A stretch of DNA of 64,000 nt, from contig JAQJZZ010000018.1 of NCBI GenBank assembly GCA_030077755.1, forward strand, positions 434,001 through 498,000. Reading direction: 5' to 3'. The position numbers and the translations under genes were made by a program. Source of the stretch: Filosporella fistucella (taxonomy: Eukaryota; Ascomycota; Leotiomycetes; Helotiales). Under the pieces are notes generated by a model that was not told where the DNA came from, did no database searches, and saw nothing but the letters and a program-made list of their open reading frames with translations. Each line of letters opens with the position of its first letter. Position 1 is the first letter of the stretch. This document shows positions 34,187 to 45,098 of this stretch, piece by piece.

Positions 34187-35236
34187 TGTGGATTTTGAAG
34201 TTGCTGCCTTGGGAATTTCGAGGTTGATTAGGTATTATGGCACGTTTACACCACGATCTATCGCTGGTGGCAGTCTGTGAGACATTGACACCTTATCCCT
34301 GAACCAACAGCACTACATACCCACATCACATTTGCCAAATGGTCAATGTAGACGTTACTTATCTTTGGATTTTGGACTTTAGCCGCGACACCAACTACCA
34401 CTTAACCCAATTAGTCAGTTCGTGGGACTGCTTTCGTCAGTGGGGCAGGCCGCATAAAAGTTGGCGGCAATACCAGATTTCAATGCATTACGGAAGCTAA
34501 GTTTGGAATAATTGGTTGTGTTAATATATCATATATATCTTATCTTATAGTAGTTTATATTTAGCGTATGGCGGGTGGCCTCCTATAGAATAGACGGCCG
34601 TAGTCAATATCAGCAAGCATTCGCTATTAGGAGAGCATATGAGTCAAATCTTTAAATTAAGTATATTTTAAGGATTCAAATATATATATAAAATATTATT
34701 AAGTTGATAGCTATAATAATATAATAATATAAGTATCAAATTGCAAGACAATATATAAGGGTATAATATAAAGGCAATTTAAATATTATTAAGTCTATTA
34801 TAAAGGAAATAGGAAAATGCTAAGTACTTTTGAGATATTGTAAAATCCTAAAAGATTATTAAACCTTACGTCTGGATAAAATAGGATTTGGTATATAATT
34901 GTTTAAGAGCTCTAATGATATAGCTTCAATGCACCTGAAGACTGAGAATTCGTTCCTTACTAGTACGGCATCTGAAAGTCACTTTTATCACTTGAAATAG
35001 AAACTATCCACATGAATCGGGAAAACAAAATCTGATTAAAGAATTAGACAGTAATTGTATGTTCATAGCATTGCAGCGAAGAAAGAAAAATCGTAGACCC
35101 GGTCTAGGCATATAGTGTCCAGCTTTATGGCCAGAACTTCATCCCTTCCCCTAAAGCGAACCTTCTGGGCTGGATATCATCTTCATCCGAACTGGCTACT
35201 TGTGCAGTTCTCTTGACTCGAGCATCCACACCACGC
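34187..35236. other. AT-rich island
   Basis: After the promoter of the hypothetical gene, about 34510-34930 is strongly AT-rich with ATAATA and TATATA runs, like a mutated transposon remnant. No coding sequence seen. Confidence 0.55.
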
Positions 35237-36491
35237 TTACGTGCGCCCCAGAAATCCTTCATATTCATATGGAGCTAGCTGCAGGGACCATAAATCACGT
35301 TCTCGTAGCTCTAGTACTTTATGAGCAGGGGGTTTAGTTTGCTCAATCCAATTTTCGGTCCAGCGAACGTAAATGACATGGTTCTTGTACGTTCGATTCA
35401 AAATTCGAGGTAATCCTGGTGATGGTTTTCTGTGAGTCGTATACACAGTTTTTCATCCACAATTAGTGGAGAATCACCCTGAGCCTTGTGTATTAGACAA
35501 AAGGATTCTTCGGTAGTGCCAAACCAGTCGTTGACCTGTTTAAACCAGTCTGGCTCATCTTGGACCCAAGGCACTTCTTGTTCGATCCACTCGATGTCGA
35601 ATCCCTTGGGTCCATGATGTCTTGGTTCTCTGGAATCAACCGTAACTCCCGACATCGAAAATTTTGCCGGTGGTGATGTACCTTGTACTTATAGCCTCGA
35701 TCGATTCGATCCCCGTGGCAGCATACATATGGGGCACCAAACCTCCTCTTGTCAGTCTCACGGCACTGATAGAGCCTGGGTCCATGTGAGCAAGGAAGAC
35801 TAATCTCAAGTATGTAGTGAATATTACGAGGGGATAGGACCATGGCGATTTTTAGAAATGCAGTCCCCGTGTACCGTAAGCCTGATTCGACAACTTTTCG
35901 GACGGAATCACTGAAATAATTGAAGGTTGTCAGCAACGCGCCACCAGTCAGTCGATGTGACATGCCAGAGCCGTCCCGTTTGTATTCTCCCACGGCACTT
36001 CTGACAGTAATTACCTTGAAGGATTTTAGGACCGAAAAGTCAGTCGGAATCTTGATCTCGTGGAACAGTCCCTTATGGTGTGCATCGATATCAATGAATT
36101 GTATTTTGCTCATGCTTTTGGGATATTGTCGAATCAGCTTTCTGAGACACTGGATACCTGTTTTAAGACATAGGGTATCGATTCTGGAGTTCAGATAGAT
36201 GTGGCGTTGTCCAAGCCCATGGAAACACTTATAATAGTATGTCAAGAATATCTTACGTGCCTCGTAATTGGTCAATAAGAGCGCAGAATTTGAGTGAAGA
36301 GATGTGTACGATCGATCTCCAGCTCTCATCAGCATAATGCGCCGGGGTTCGAAGCTAGATATGACGATTTCGCGTTGCAATTCGGCCGGATGGTTGTTAA
36401 ACACATGGAAAGATGTGACAGCCGTGGAAGGCAGTAGAGTTATGTCAACCTGCGTGGCATCAGAGGCCGTGGTTTGGTTGTTATTCGCCAT
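35237..36491 (-). CDS. 2EXR domain protein, 3' structure unresolved
   Basis: From ATG 36491 (MANNNQTTASDATQ) a frame of about 265 residues carries the 2EXR pattern FHVFNNHPAELQREIVISSF and SALLLTNYEARKIFLTYYYK (about residues 27-46 and 67-86), typical of a larger 2EXR family in leotiomycetes. It continues to DRIDRGYKYK near 35690. There a donor (GTACAA or GTACAT) and an acceptor (GATTCCAG) suggest a 55-60 nt intron leading into 35655-35398 (WIEQEVPWVQDEPDWFKQVN). Beyond that, protein-like sequence continues only in a third frame (35446-35237: KVLELRERDLWSLQLAPYEY), and I could not find an intron with matching phase, so a frameshift or an unusual splice is likely. Another potential donor GTAAGC lies at the end of that frame. 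Either a real multi-exon gene with an unclear 3' half or a gene beginning to decay. Confidence 0.55.
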
Positions 36492-37477
36492 TGTTCGTGC
36501 TGAGTGCTTTTGTATTGGGGAACAAATGCCGAATGCTGAATGCTGGAGACGATGCTGATGTGTGCTGGATTGGTGAATAGCCAGGAATGCCTTCTTGTAC
36601 TCGTCCATCAACAAAGAGGAGAACAAGTATCAATATAACAATTAACTTTGAGTAACAGCGAAAACAATCTAGGCGTGCTGTGCATTGAAATAGTTCCATC
36701 CTGTGTCTCAAAAATATTTAGATGCTATGTATAATAGGAATAGTAGATACAATACACACAATGACTGACTGCTTGTAACTCTGTACCAGACGTAGGTGTG
36801 TAATCCAAACCCACTCAAGTCAATTACACATTTCGAGCTATGCGAAACGACGTGGATTCACTTGCACGACATAGCAAAATGAGTTGAGAACGTATTTGAA
36901 GCAGCAAAGCACGAAGTTTTTAATTCAAATGGTGATTGGAGTTGACGAACGATAGATACCATTTGATTTCTGATAAATCTGGTCTGCAGGCAGTGACCAT
37001 TTTAAACAGTGCTTCTTTCTTCGTTCTTATGACATTCTGGTCTATCACCCAATCAATCATGCTTCTCCCTTGTATCCTAATCCTGCTTCTTCTGTACCTT
37101 ATAAGGTCATTGGTGTTAGTCTTAAAAAAGTAATTACACCACTCTGGCGACACACATTTCAACTACCGAAATTGAAATTTCAAAGACGAAAGGTAGAACC
37201 GGCCAACCGTATCGGCATTTGGCCCGGTCGACAGACCCGGCTTGTCAGATGAAATACCTATTCGAGAATTCTTTTGGCTAGACCAAGATTATGCCATGCG
37301 ACCATCGGTCCATGAAATGTCTCACGTCGCCATCGAATCGCCAAGTAAAGTCTCCGCAATCGTGGGCTTCTTTCTACTAGAACGGTGTGGCGTCGTGAAA
37401 GACGGGCTCCAGTGTTTTTCTGTAGACTTTGACCTCCGTATCGTGAAAGCAATGGAAACTGGTAAATGTCACACCTA
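36492..37477. other. intergenic spacer
   Basis: About 1 kb between the 2EXR gene start and the stop of the two-TM protein, both minus strand. Contains short frames only. No gene supported. Confidence 0.55.
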
Positions 37478-38569
37478 TCAGTCACCACTGATCTTGGCGT
37501 GCCGAAAATACTTCATTCCAACCCATGCGACTACCACCCATACCCAAGCCATCACTGATGTCAAAATGATCAAAGCAGGATAGTAACCAACGATTGGCAA
37601 CGTGGGATCATCCTCGAGTTCTGGCGGCGCATATGGTGTCTCTCCAACATCCCAGGCCCAACTCCAAACACCAAGACAGGAGCCCATGCCCGTCACAAAG
37701 ACGACCCAGGTCACGATCAGAACGACCCAACCCCACCATTCTGTCTCGGAATAATCCCATTCGGCATCGGGAGCAGGAAGAGGACTTGCTGCAAGGCCAC
37801 CGAGAGAAAGTGGCGATTTAGCCTTCTGCCCTGATCGTCGGCGGGTGAGAGAGCCAGCCCCAGGGGGAAAATAAGAATCTGATGATGATATTGAAGTGCC
37901 AATACGAGCAGGGGGAAGGTTGCGGTTGCGAATACTCAAGATATCGTCTTCGTCTGTTGTTGATGTGTAGGTGAGAGTTGGACTTGTTGCTGATGTCGGC
38001 GAAGTAACTAGAACGTCTTCATGCCCCATCGGCAAGGTTTTGATTGGAGACAAAAGAACGTTGTTAGATCGACTCGCATAGCCTTCCATGGAAGGCCGAG
38101 GTGTAGTATCTGAGATGCCCAGCCCAAATGAAACTGGCAGATGAAGTTCTTCTGGGGATGTTGGGCTTAGCGCACCGTCAGCACTATATCCAAGTTGGAG
38201 GCCAGTGTCCAGCGGTGATGCTTTGAGGTCTCTCTTCTCCCTTTGTGCTCCTCGCCCTAGTAACGCCGCTTTTCTCAAAGACCCTTTCCTCCGCCTCGTC
38301 TTTTGCTGCTGAACCGCAACCGCCATAGCCCTACTTGCCTTCTTGGGTGATGTGCGATCGTCACCTGGCGTATACTCTGGATTCACCGGCATCCGATCAG
38401 AGCCATGGTGCTCATCAGCACTTGCTCTCAGAAATGAGAGCTTGGATAATATGCTGCCTGACAAGCTCCTCTTGTGTCCAGGTGGAGATTCTTCCTCTCT
38501 TGGGTGATTTCCAACACTTGATCCGGAGTCATGAGCGACATGAATATTCTCTGTCAAACGATGGTCCAT
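37478..38569 (-). CDS. conserved-looking membrane protein with two C-terminal TM segments
   Basis: Single-exon protein of 363 residues. Residues 1-270 are low-complexity, Ser/Pro/Arg-rich and probably disordered and phosphorylated, with basic clusters (QQQKTRRRKGSLRKAALLGR) and many S-P/T-P pairs. The C-terminal about 90 residues are different: YSETEWWGWVVLIVTWVVFV begins the first membrane segment, a Trp-rich end and a polar loop follow (DVGETPYAPPELEDDPTLPI), then YYPALIILTSVMAWVWVVVA is the second segment and a basic tail KYFRHAKISGD closes it. The two-TM hairpin with YYP before the second helix recalls PIG-P (GPI-GlcNAc transferase subunit), but I see this as resemblance only. The gene is divergent to ZRG17 with 720 bp between starts. 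Confidence 0.75.
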   Translation of the reverse strand: MDHRLTENIHVAHDSGSSVGNHPREEESPPGHKRSLSGSILSKLSFLRASADEHHGSDRMPVNPEYTPGDDRTSPKKASRAMAVAVQQQKTRRRKGSLRKAALLGRGAQREKRDLKASPLDTGLQLGYSADGALSPTSPEELHLPVSFGLGISDTTPRPSMEGYASRSNNVLLSPIKTLPMGHEDVLVTSPTSATSPTLTYTSTTDEDDILSIRNRNLPPARIGTSISSSDSYFPPGAGSLTRRRSGQKAKSPLSLGGLAASPLPAPDAEWDYSETEWWGWVVLIVTWVVFVTGMGSCLGVWSWAWDVGETPYAPPELEDDPTLPIVGYYPALIILTSVMAWVWVVVAWVGMKYFRHAKISGD

Positions 38570-39289
38570 CCTCGCCTCTAATGCGAAAGAACAAGCTCTA
38601 AGATGCTTTGGGTAGTGGGGAAAAAGGAATAATAAACACTAATGCGCCTGAAATCTCAGAGGCAAAAGTCCACCTGAGTCTTAAGATTCCGTGATTATGC
38701 GCTATGCTCGTGTGAGAGTGACGCGAAACCAATCGCTGATAAGAGCTTCAATTCAGGTCGACAATTCAACACTGAAGGGTTTCAAGTCATATTTCCCTGA
38801 GAGTTGAAAGGAGGAGAGCTGATTGTGACTTTTTAACATCCCAGGAAGCGTGATGAGGCTTAAATGTAGCCTTGCTTGGCAAGATATCAGCACTTGCCCT
38901 TGAATTTGGTGATCCTTGAAAGATTGCGACCGATGACGCAGCTGAGTAGTCGGCGGCCCCTGAACTGAATGCTGCTGGTAGTTGATAGTTGCTAGTATCA
39001 ACTGTCTTATTATGATTCGAATATCGAGCAAAGCTCGACACGGCTGGAATTTATTGAAGGAAGTTCAAGGTGGTTGTGAGGGAGAAGTGTCCTGGAAATA
39101 AAGTTAGATGCCATTTCGCGTACCTGACCATTTTCGGCATTGGGACCCGCTACTGCGGCTTCCCGTCTGAGAAACCACAACAGCGTCTCCCCAGAACGCC
39201 CTCCAACTTTGTGCAATCCAGCCTCTCGACTTCATATTTACATTTTCGCAGACCGTCCCATGCGACGCGGGGTCCCATAGATCGCTGCG
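38570..39289. promoter_or_regulatory. shared divergent promoter region
   Basis: 720 bp between the starts of the two-TM protein (minus) and the ZRG17-like transporter (plus). No other gene is supported. Specific binding sites were not recognised. Confidence 0.5.
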
Positions 39290-40786
39290 ATGGCTTCAAA
39301 TTTGCCTATACCAGCTCCTCCAAGGACACCAACTCCACCAACCCCTATCCCCGAAGAGCCAGAAGATGGACTCGGAATTCATGGAACTTCGCAAACTATA
39401 CGATCAGGCTTGGGCTACGACCCCAATACACTCTCACCCATGACAGAGCATTTTTCTCCTCGATTTGGGTCAATGGCTTCACCTATCTCATCTGCTGGCT
39501 TTTCAACCCCACTCCTCAGCTCGGACGGCTCTATGGCTCCCCCTCCCCCACCATCAGCTCGAAGTCCCTTTAACTTCCAACCTCAAGCCATCAAAGATAG
39601 CCCGGTGATGGCAAATTCAGTATGGCAGCGCAATCAATTCTTTACTGATTTTAACATGTTATCTCCTAGAAGTAAAAGCAATGCTTTCAGTGCTGACGAA
39701 TACAAGAATATTGGCAAACGCAGAGGCCATAGATACAAACACAGTAGCGTCAGCGCACAGCATCAAATCTTCCTCGAACCCCCTCCACGTGTGCCGCTCG
39801 CACTACCAGCTTCGCTACCAATCCCTACATATAAAGAAGCATGGACAAGCAGGTCGAAAGAGCAGACTATTCGCATTGTTTGGTGTGCGTGTCATGCTCT
39901 TGTAGCTATGTACGTACTCTACTCGGCAGCCGGATCTCTTGCTCTTACGGCTTTGTCACATCTCATCTTTTTTGACGCTGTTTCCGCCACAATCTGCGTT
40001 GTGGTAGACGTACTTTGCAACTTCGAAGTATGGAAGCGTTCCTCGGTCAAACACCCATTCGGTCTCGAGCGAGCAGAAGTACTTGCAGGCTTCGCCATGT
40101 CCGTGTTCTTACTGTTCATGGGCTTCGACCTTATATCACACGAATTGAAACATATTCTTGAGGGTCTTGGCTCTCATCAACCTCATCATCCACACTCACA
40201 CGATCGAGTTAGTCCTGGCTCTGTTGACTCTGCTGCTTTACTTTCGATAGTAGCTTCACTCGTTTCAGCCATCGGACTGAAGAACCACGCAAGAATAGGC
40301 AAGACCTTGAGATTTACCTATCTCTCTTCTCTCCCCAGTGTTCTCTCTAACCCTTCCCATTTCCTCACTATCTGTAGCAGTACCATCATTGGTCTCCTCC
40401 CCCTTCTAACCATAACCCTCTACATCTGGCTAGACCGTCTCCTTTGCGCTGTGATCGCCATATCGATGTTCATTCTTGGTGTACGGTTGGCCACGACACA
40501 AGGGCTCATGCTTTTGATGTCGTACTCTGGCAGTGGTGTAAATGAAGTCATGCAGGAAATCCAGAAAGAGCCAATGATAGTGCAGGTAGAAGAGGCTAGG
40601 TTCTGGCAGGTGCACTATGGTTTATGTATGGCGAATCTGAAGCTCAGGGTACGAGGTGATGAACAGTCTCTGCAGAAATTACGGACGAGGATCAATTGGT
40701 TGGTCCGTAATCGGCTGGGCGGTGGATATGGAAAAGGAGCTGGTGTTAAGTGGGAGGTCACGACGCAATTTACGATTGATAAGTAA
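39290..40786 (+). CDS. ZRG17: ZRG17-like cation diffusion facilitator (ER zinc transport)
   Basis: Zinc transporter subunit of the CDF family, expected in the ER/Golgi membrane as partner of Msc2. Single exon, 498 residues. The first 180 residues are Pro/Ser-rich and disordered. Membrane segments start near residue 200 (IVWCACHALVAMYVLYSAAG). Segment II/III region reads FFDAVSATICVVVDVLCNFE, then VWKRSSVKHPFGLERAEVLA and GFAMSVFLLFMGFDLISHEL, the CDF hallmark H-P-F-G-x-E-R. The usual H-x3-D zinc-binding pair of segment II is absent, as known for the Zrg17 branch, whereas a His-rich loop is present (GSHQPHHPHSHD). Further segments and a cytosolic C-terminal domain (RFWQVHYGLCMANLKLRVRG) complete it. 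The assignment to Zrg17 rather than Msc2 rests on size and the missing sites. Confidence 0.85.
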   Translation: MASNLPIPAPPRTPTPPTPIPEEPEDGLGIHGTSQTIRSGLGYDPNTLSPMTEHFSPRFGSMASPISSAGFSTPLLSSDGSMAPPPPPSARSPFNFQPQAIKDSPVMANSVWQRNQFFTDFNMLSPRSKSNAFSADEYKNIGKRRGHRYKHSSVSAQHQIFLEPPPRVPLALPASLPIPTYKEAWTSRSKEQTIRIVWCACHALVAMYVLYSAAGSLALTALSHLIFFDAVSATICVVVDVLCNFEVWKRSSVKHPFGLERAEVLAGFAMSVFLLFMGFDLISHELKHILEGLGSHQPHHPHSHDRVSPGSVDSAALLSIVASLVSAIGLKNHARIGKTLRFTYLSSLPSVLSNPSHFLTICSSTIIGLLPLLTITLYIWLDRLLCAVIAISMFILGVRLATTQGLMLLMSYSGSGVNEVMQEIQKEPMIVQVEEARFWQVHYGLCMANLKLRVRGDEQSLQKLRTRINWLVRNRLGGGYGKGAGVKWEVTTQFTIDK

Positions 40787-41627
40787 ATGTACAAATACCA
40801 TTGGAATATGAGGCGTTTGGTACCGCTGGAATTGATCGTTTCTGGGGCGGAAATTTCATTTGAGCCTTGCATATGGAACATGCTGCATATAAGGTATCCA
40901 AGAATCCTCTATTTGGATGAGAAATGAAAGCACATGCGCCTACCTGTCTTGATCTGGTTAGAGATGTCTAACTTGTGGTTGTATACTCCTTGGTGATTCG
41001 CAAAAGAGGGCGGTTTCTGCTCAAAGCAAAGCCAGGATTGTTGACAGTGATACTGTTCATTGGCGTCTAACTAATCAGGAAATGAACTGGAACGGTACTT
41101 CTCGTCAGAGCTGGGGGAGGAGGGGGGGGGGGGGGGGGGGGGGGGGAACAAGGACCCTATTATCAGATTAAGGATAGACCAGAGCTCCACAATGAGATCG
41201 GAAGGTCAGAGGAATATCTGCCCCCATCAATCATACTATACAATCGCGGTATCATACCTAACTCAATCACCTCAATACCCCGGCCTCAGCCTCAGCCATT
41301 TCAAGACAGCACATAGCTCACTTCACACAAGTTAAGATAGGTAAGACAACGCAAAAATTGGTATCAAAAATCAATAAAATTCATCTATGAACAAAGAGGG
41401 GATTCTGTCGCAATCACGCCTGCATGCTACACAAAACGCAAAACGTAAAACGAGTTAATCGCCCCACGCTCATCAAACCCCAGTCATCTCAAAGCAAAGT
41501 AAGCAAGACACCTATCCATCTCTCCTACATAAAAAGAGGAAGCAGAAAACGCCAACAATGCCCGTATCTCGTTACATATCCGCACGTATTCAATCTTATT
41601 CTCCAATACCACGAATAGAGACTCGGA
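40787..41627. other. convergent 3' spacer with poly-G tract
   Basis: Between the ZRG17 stop (plus) and MGM1 stop (minus). It holds both 3' flanks and the long G run at 41122-41146. No gene seen. Confidence 0.6.
41122..41146 (+). repeat. poly-G run of 25 bases
   Basis: Uninterrupted run of 25 G, preceded by GGGGGAGG. Capable of G-quadruplex formation on the plus strand; length is probably variable between isolates and hard to sequence accurately. Confidence 0.9.
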
Positions 41628-44463
41628 TTAGAATAAACTCCAACCCTTCCCTTCTCTAGCAGTAGGTCTTACTCTCGCGCCTTCCCCTCTCCTTTTCCCC
41701 CTCTCTTCTACTTCCAAAGCTCGCAGTCCTTCCATCTTGCCAAGGACCAACTCAAGTAATTCTTTCCTCCTGATAACTTCCAAATGACCTTTGACTCTCG
41801 GATCTTCTCTTGCAAATCTCTCTGTCTCTTCTTTACTTAATCCTCTTCCAAGTCGCACATCTAGCTCGCGAGGGAAATTGTAGTTAAATTCTGATAATAG
41901 CTCGACATTGAGGAAGAGGACGGCGGTGGAAGTAAGCTTCGTAGCTACGACATCGAGGAAAATTTCAGGGCAGTAGTAGCGGTTGTCTTTGGACGCACAT
42001 TGTTTTGTGCGGAGAGCAGCGAGACGCATGCGGAGAAGTTGTGCTCTGTCGCGGAGGAAGATTGCTTCCTTCCCTTTGGTGAGGAGATCGGATGAGAAGC
42101 CTCCTGCTCCAGAAGCGCCATCACCTACTACCTCTACATCACCCTTCCGGGCTTTATCAACAAATGCCATAACATCTTTGAGTTTCCTCTTGCCACCGAC
42201 GTTTTTCTCGACGGATTTGACGGCATCTTCGCATGCTTTTAGTTCGTTCTTGAGGACGTGAGATACATTTTCTCGACCACGGGACCATTCTCCATCTTCG
42301 ACGTCAATTTCAAATTTGTAGGGTTTAATGCAATTCTCGACTTGATCAGAAGTGCTGTAAAATCGTTCGTTGAGAATGCCCGAAGCGGCTTCCGTAATAG
42401 CTTGACGAGCAAAAGGGTGGGAAGCAAACGTGCTCTGAGCAATCAGGCGGTCGACGTGAGCTTGTATCGCATTTGCAACGACAGTTGTGGCAAGGCGACC
42501 GATACCAAGTTTAGTAAGAGAGGAGGTAGAGGCATCAAGTTTACGATGCCAGTAAAGGGAATCAGGTTCCGCGGTTGGTAGATCGGCCAAAGAATCAGGT
42601 TCTGGGAGAGCCGGTTGTAGTGAAGTGACCGGTTTGTTCCAGTACTTCGATGCGAGAAGATCCAGAACTCGTTGATCTAGCTCTTCTTTCAACATTTCGC
42701 GAACTTGGGGCCTACCGAAGCTTTCGGTGAACTCCTTGAAAGAATGCTTGAAAGCATCTAAGCTTTCAGCAAGGTATGATTCGGCTGATAGTGGTCGATC
42801 GTTGTATTGGACCTTGAACTCATAGGTAGCTTCTTCTAACTCTTGGCGAATGGCTTCGCCTGTTGTTTGTAAACTTGCAGCCATCGTCTGCTCCAAGACT
42901 TGCATCAGCTTCTTGCGGAGTGTGGTCGTGCCGACATTAACACCAGCGTCTGGGCCAAATTCCAGTGGATGTGACGAGAAATACGAGTGCTCGTTTTTGG
43001 CAATTGCTGAAGCAATACCTCCACTGCCTCTTTTGAATAAACTTGTTGTTTGAGGCGGCACTCGTGATACAACACCAACGTAACCGAGCCTTAGGGGGTA
43101 TTTCCTGTCATTTAGGATGGCGGCTCCTCTAGTAGCGTCGACGAGATCCATCTTGGTCACAACTCCTATTGTTCGTTCTCCCCTAGGGTCCACCCTCCGG
43201 CTTGCCCTGAGAGCGGTAGAGTTTGCAAGATCAACATCAGCGGCGGAAATTGCGAGAATGACATTTGGAGGTTGAATATATTTGTCACACAAGTCCGAAA
43301 TCTTCTGCTTCAATTCCAAAGGTTGGTCATGGCCAACAACTTGAATGTAACCCGGTAAGTCGATAAGTGACAAGTCGGGAACATGTGGGGACGATATCGT
43401 GAGTTGAATTGGATCGTCCGATACGCATTCTGAGTCTGGAACAGCCAAATTCAATTCGGTCAAGGTCCTTTGGATATGGGAAAAGTCCGTTATCTTTCCC
43501 AATCCTAGTGCTGGGAATTCTCCATATTCGGCTTGAGCATCTGGCGTATTGACCAGTGTCAACTCGATTGGTCGTCTTGTAACCATATTTGACCCTTTTG
43601 GCAAGAATTCGTGTCCAACAATAGCCTCGAGCACCGAACTCTTTCCAGATGACTGAGATCCAATGACCACAATTGAAGGAAGAGTCAAAGCATTCGATTG
43701 TCCCACGGTTTGTAAAATGCTCCGAATCTCAATCATTTTCTTGGTCAATACCATCATCTGGTCATCTCGGGCAGCCTCCTCTCCCGTCCTTGGATCTTCT
43801 TCTTGAGCCTGGTCGTAGCCATATGCAGCAGCGGTTCCTCCTACAGCGGCAGCTCCCATACGACTTTGCTTTGGAGGTTCTTCACCTCCTGGTCCTTCCT
43901 CACCACCAGTTCCAGTGCCGATTTCTTCGTGAATCCGTAATATTTTTTGTACCCATTCCGGCAATTCGACTTGCTCTTTTGTATTTTGCCATCCTTGCTT
44001 TGTCTGACTTGCGATATCTTTCGCTGACCCAAATAATCCACCAGCTACTCCACCAACCGTTTCCGTTGTCCTATTCCAAACATCCAGGGCATAATTTCCT
44101 GCCTCTGAATCATGTATTAGCAGAGGTACTTTACAGGAGATGCAGAGTCATACGTGTGGCTTGATATTGCACGTAAGCCAATCCAGCAATCGTAGCACCA
44201 CCAAACAGGGCAGGTATCCGGGCGAATTTAAGGAGCAGTTTAGGTAGAATTCGAGCGAACGATGCATTCCGCACAATCACCGCGTTTGAAAATGGAGTAT
44301 ATCCCGCCGGCCATATTCGCCTCCTTGCAGCTCTTACAGCTGAATCTGTTCTGAGAAGTCCGCCGGCGGAAGATGTAGTATATGGGTGGAAATGACGCGC
44401 AGCTTGGATATTGACTCGCTGGGCCAATGGCAGAAGCCTGGCCGACAAGAGCCGCCCACTCAT
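41628..44463 (-). CDS. MGM1: MGM1/OPA1, mitochondrial inner-membrane dynamin GTPase
   Basis: Large dynamin-related GTPase that fuses inner mitochondrial membranes and shapes cristae. Exons 44463-44154 and 44104-41628 (phase 1) give 928 residues. The start at 44463 opens a basic presequence (MSGRLLSARLLPLAQRVNIQ); an upstream in-frame ATG would add 41 residues and spoil it. A membrane anchor follows near residues 78-100 (IPALFGGATIAGLAYVQYQ). The GTPase domain begins about residue 245: P-loop GSQSSGKSS at 252-260, switch I around TRRPIEL, DLPG in SLIDLPGYIQVVG, and TKMD in GVVTKMDLV. The middle domain and C-terminal assembly domain follow (AELLSEFNYNFPRELDVRLG region). Length and order agree with the family. 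It starts divergently from DUG3, 635 bp apart. Confidence 0.95.
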
Positions 44464-45098
44464 GGTAGTTCGAGATGGGATTGTAGCAATACAGCTATTG
44501 TAATCTTTGAAGTCATGGAATTCGATGCATGTGCGGCGGTCTGATGTCCTTGCAAAGTTTCGTGAATTATTATCTGATAATTCCACATGCGATGGGTATC
44601 ACAATCCGGAAAGTGGCGTGCATGACTGTGGCTGGTAAAATGTGGCTAGACCATCCGTCGGCATCATTTTAGTGGGAGCACCAGGGAACACCCACTTTAG
44701 ACCTTGTATTTGTAGGTTCGCAGCCTTGAGGACAAAAAAGTATATGCAAATCTGCAATTCAGTATTCTGTGCTTCTTCTTATTCCTGTTTCTCGTTTATT
44801 AATTCTTTTATGATTTGATGGAAGTAGTAAATATAATATCTTTCCATCTGAGTTTTTCGCTCTTTTGCCTCCCTACCTATCGACTCAGCAAGTCCAGATT
44901 GCGCCATTTCCTCAGCCTCGCCATTCCTACCGAGCTTTCAATGGTTGAGTCAGACAACGAATACCTGCATGAGAGATCGGGATTGACAATACCAAGTGCA
45001 GTTATTTCAATTGATTGATTTAATAGCTGTCCATTACATTCCTTCTTCAACAGATAAAGCTTAGCCCTCAACAATCTTGGAGGTAGAAAAGGGGCAAG
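44464..45098. promoter_or_regulatory. shared divergent promoter of MGM1 and DUG3
   Basis: 635 bp between the two ATGs, AT-rich in the middle (about 44760-44850). No separate gene seen. Confidence 0.55.

Noticed and set aside
37242..37583. 113-codon plus-strand frame
   Set aside because: Overlaps the C-terminal membrane part of the minus-strand gene; no motif.
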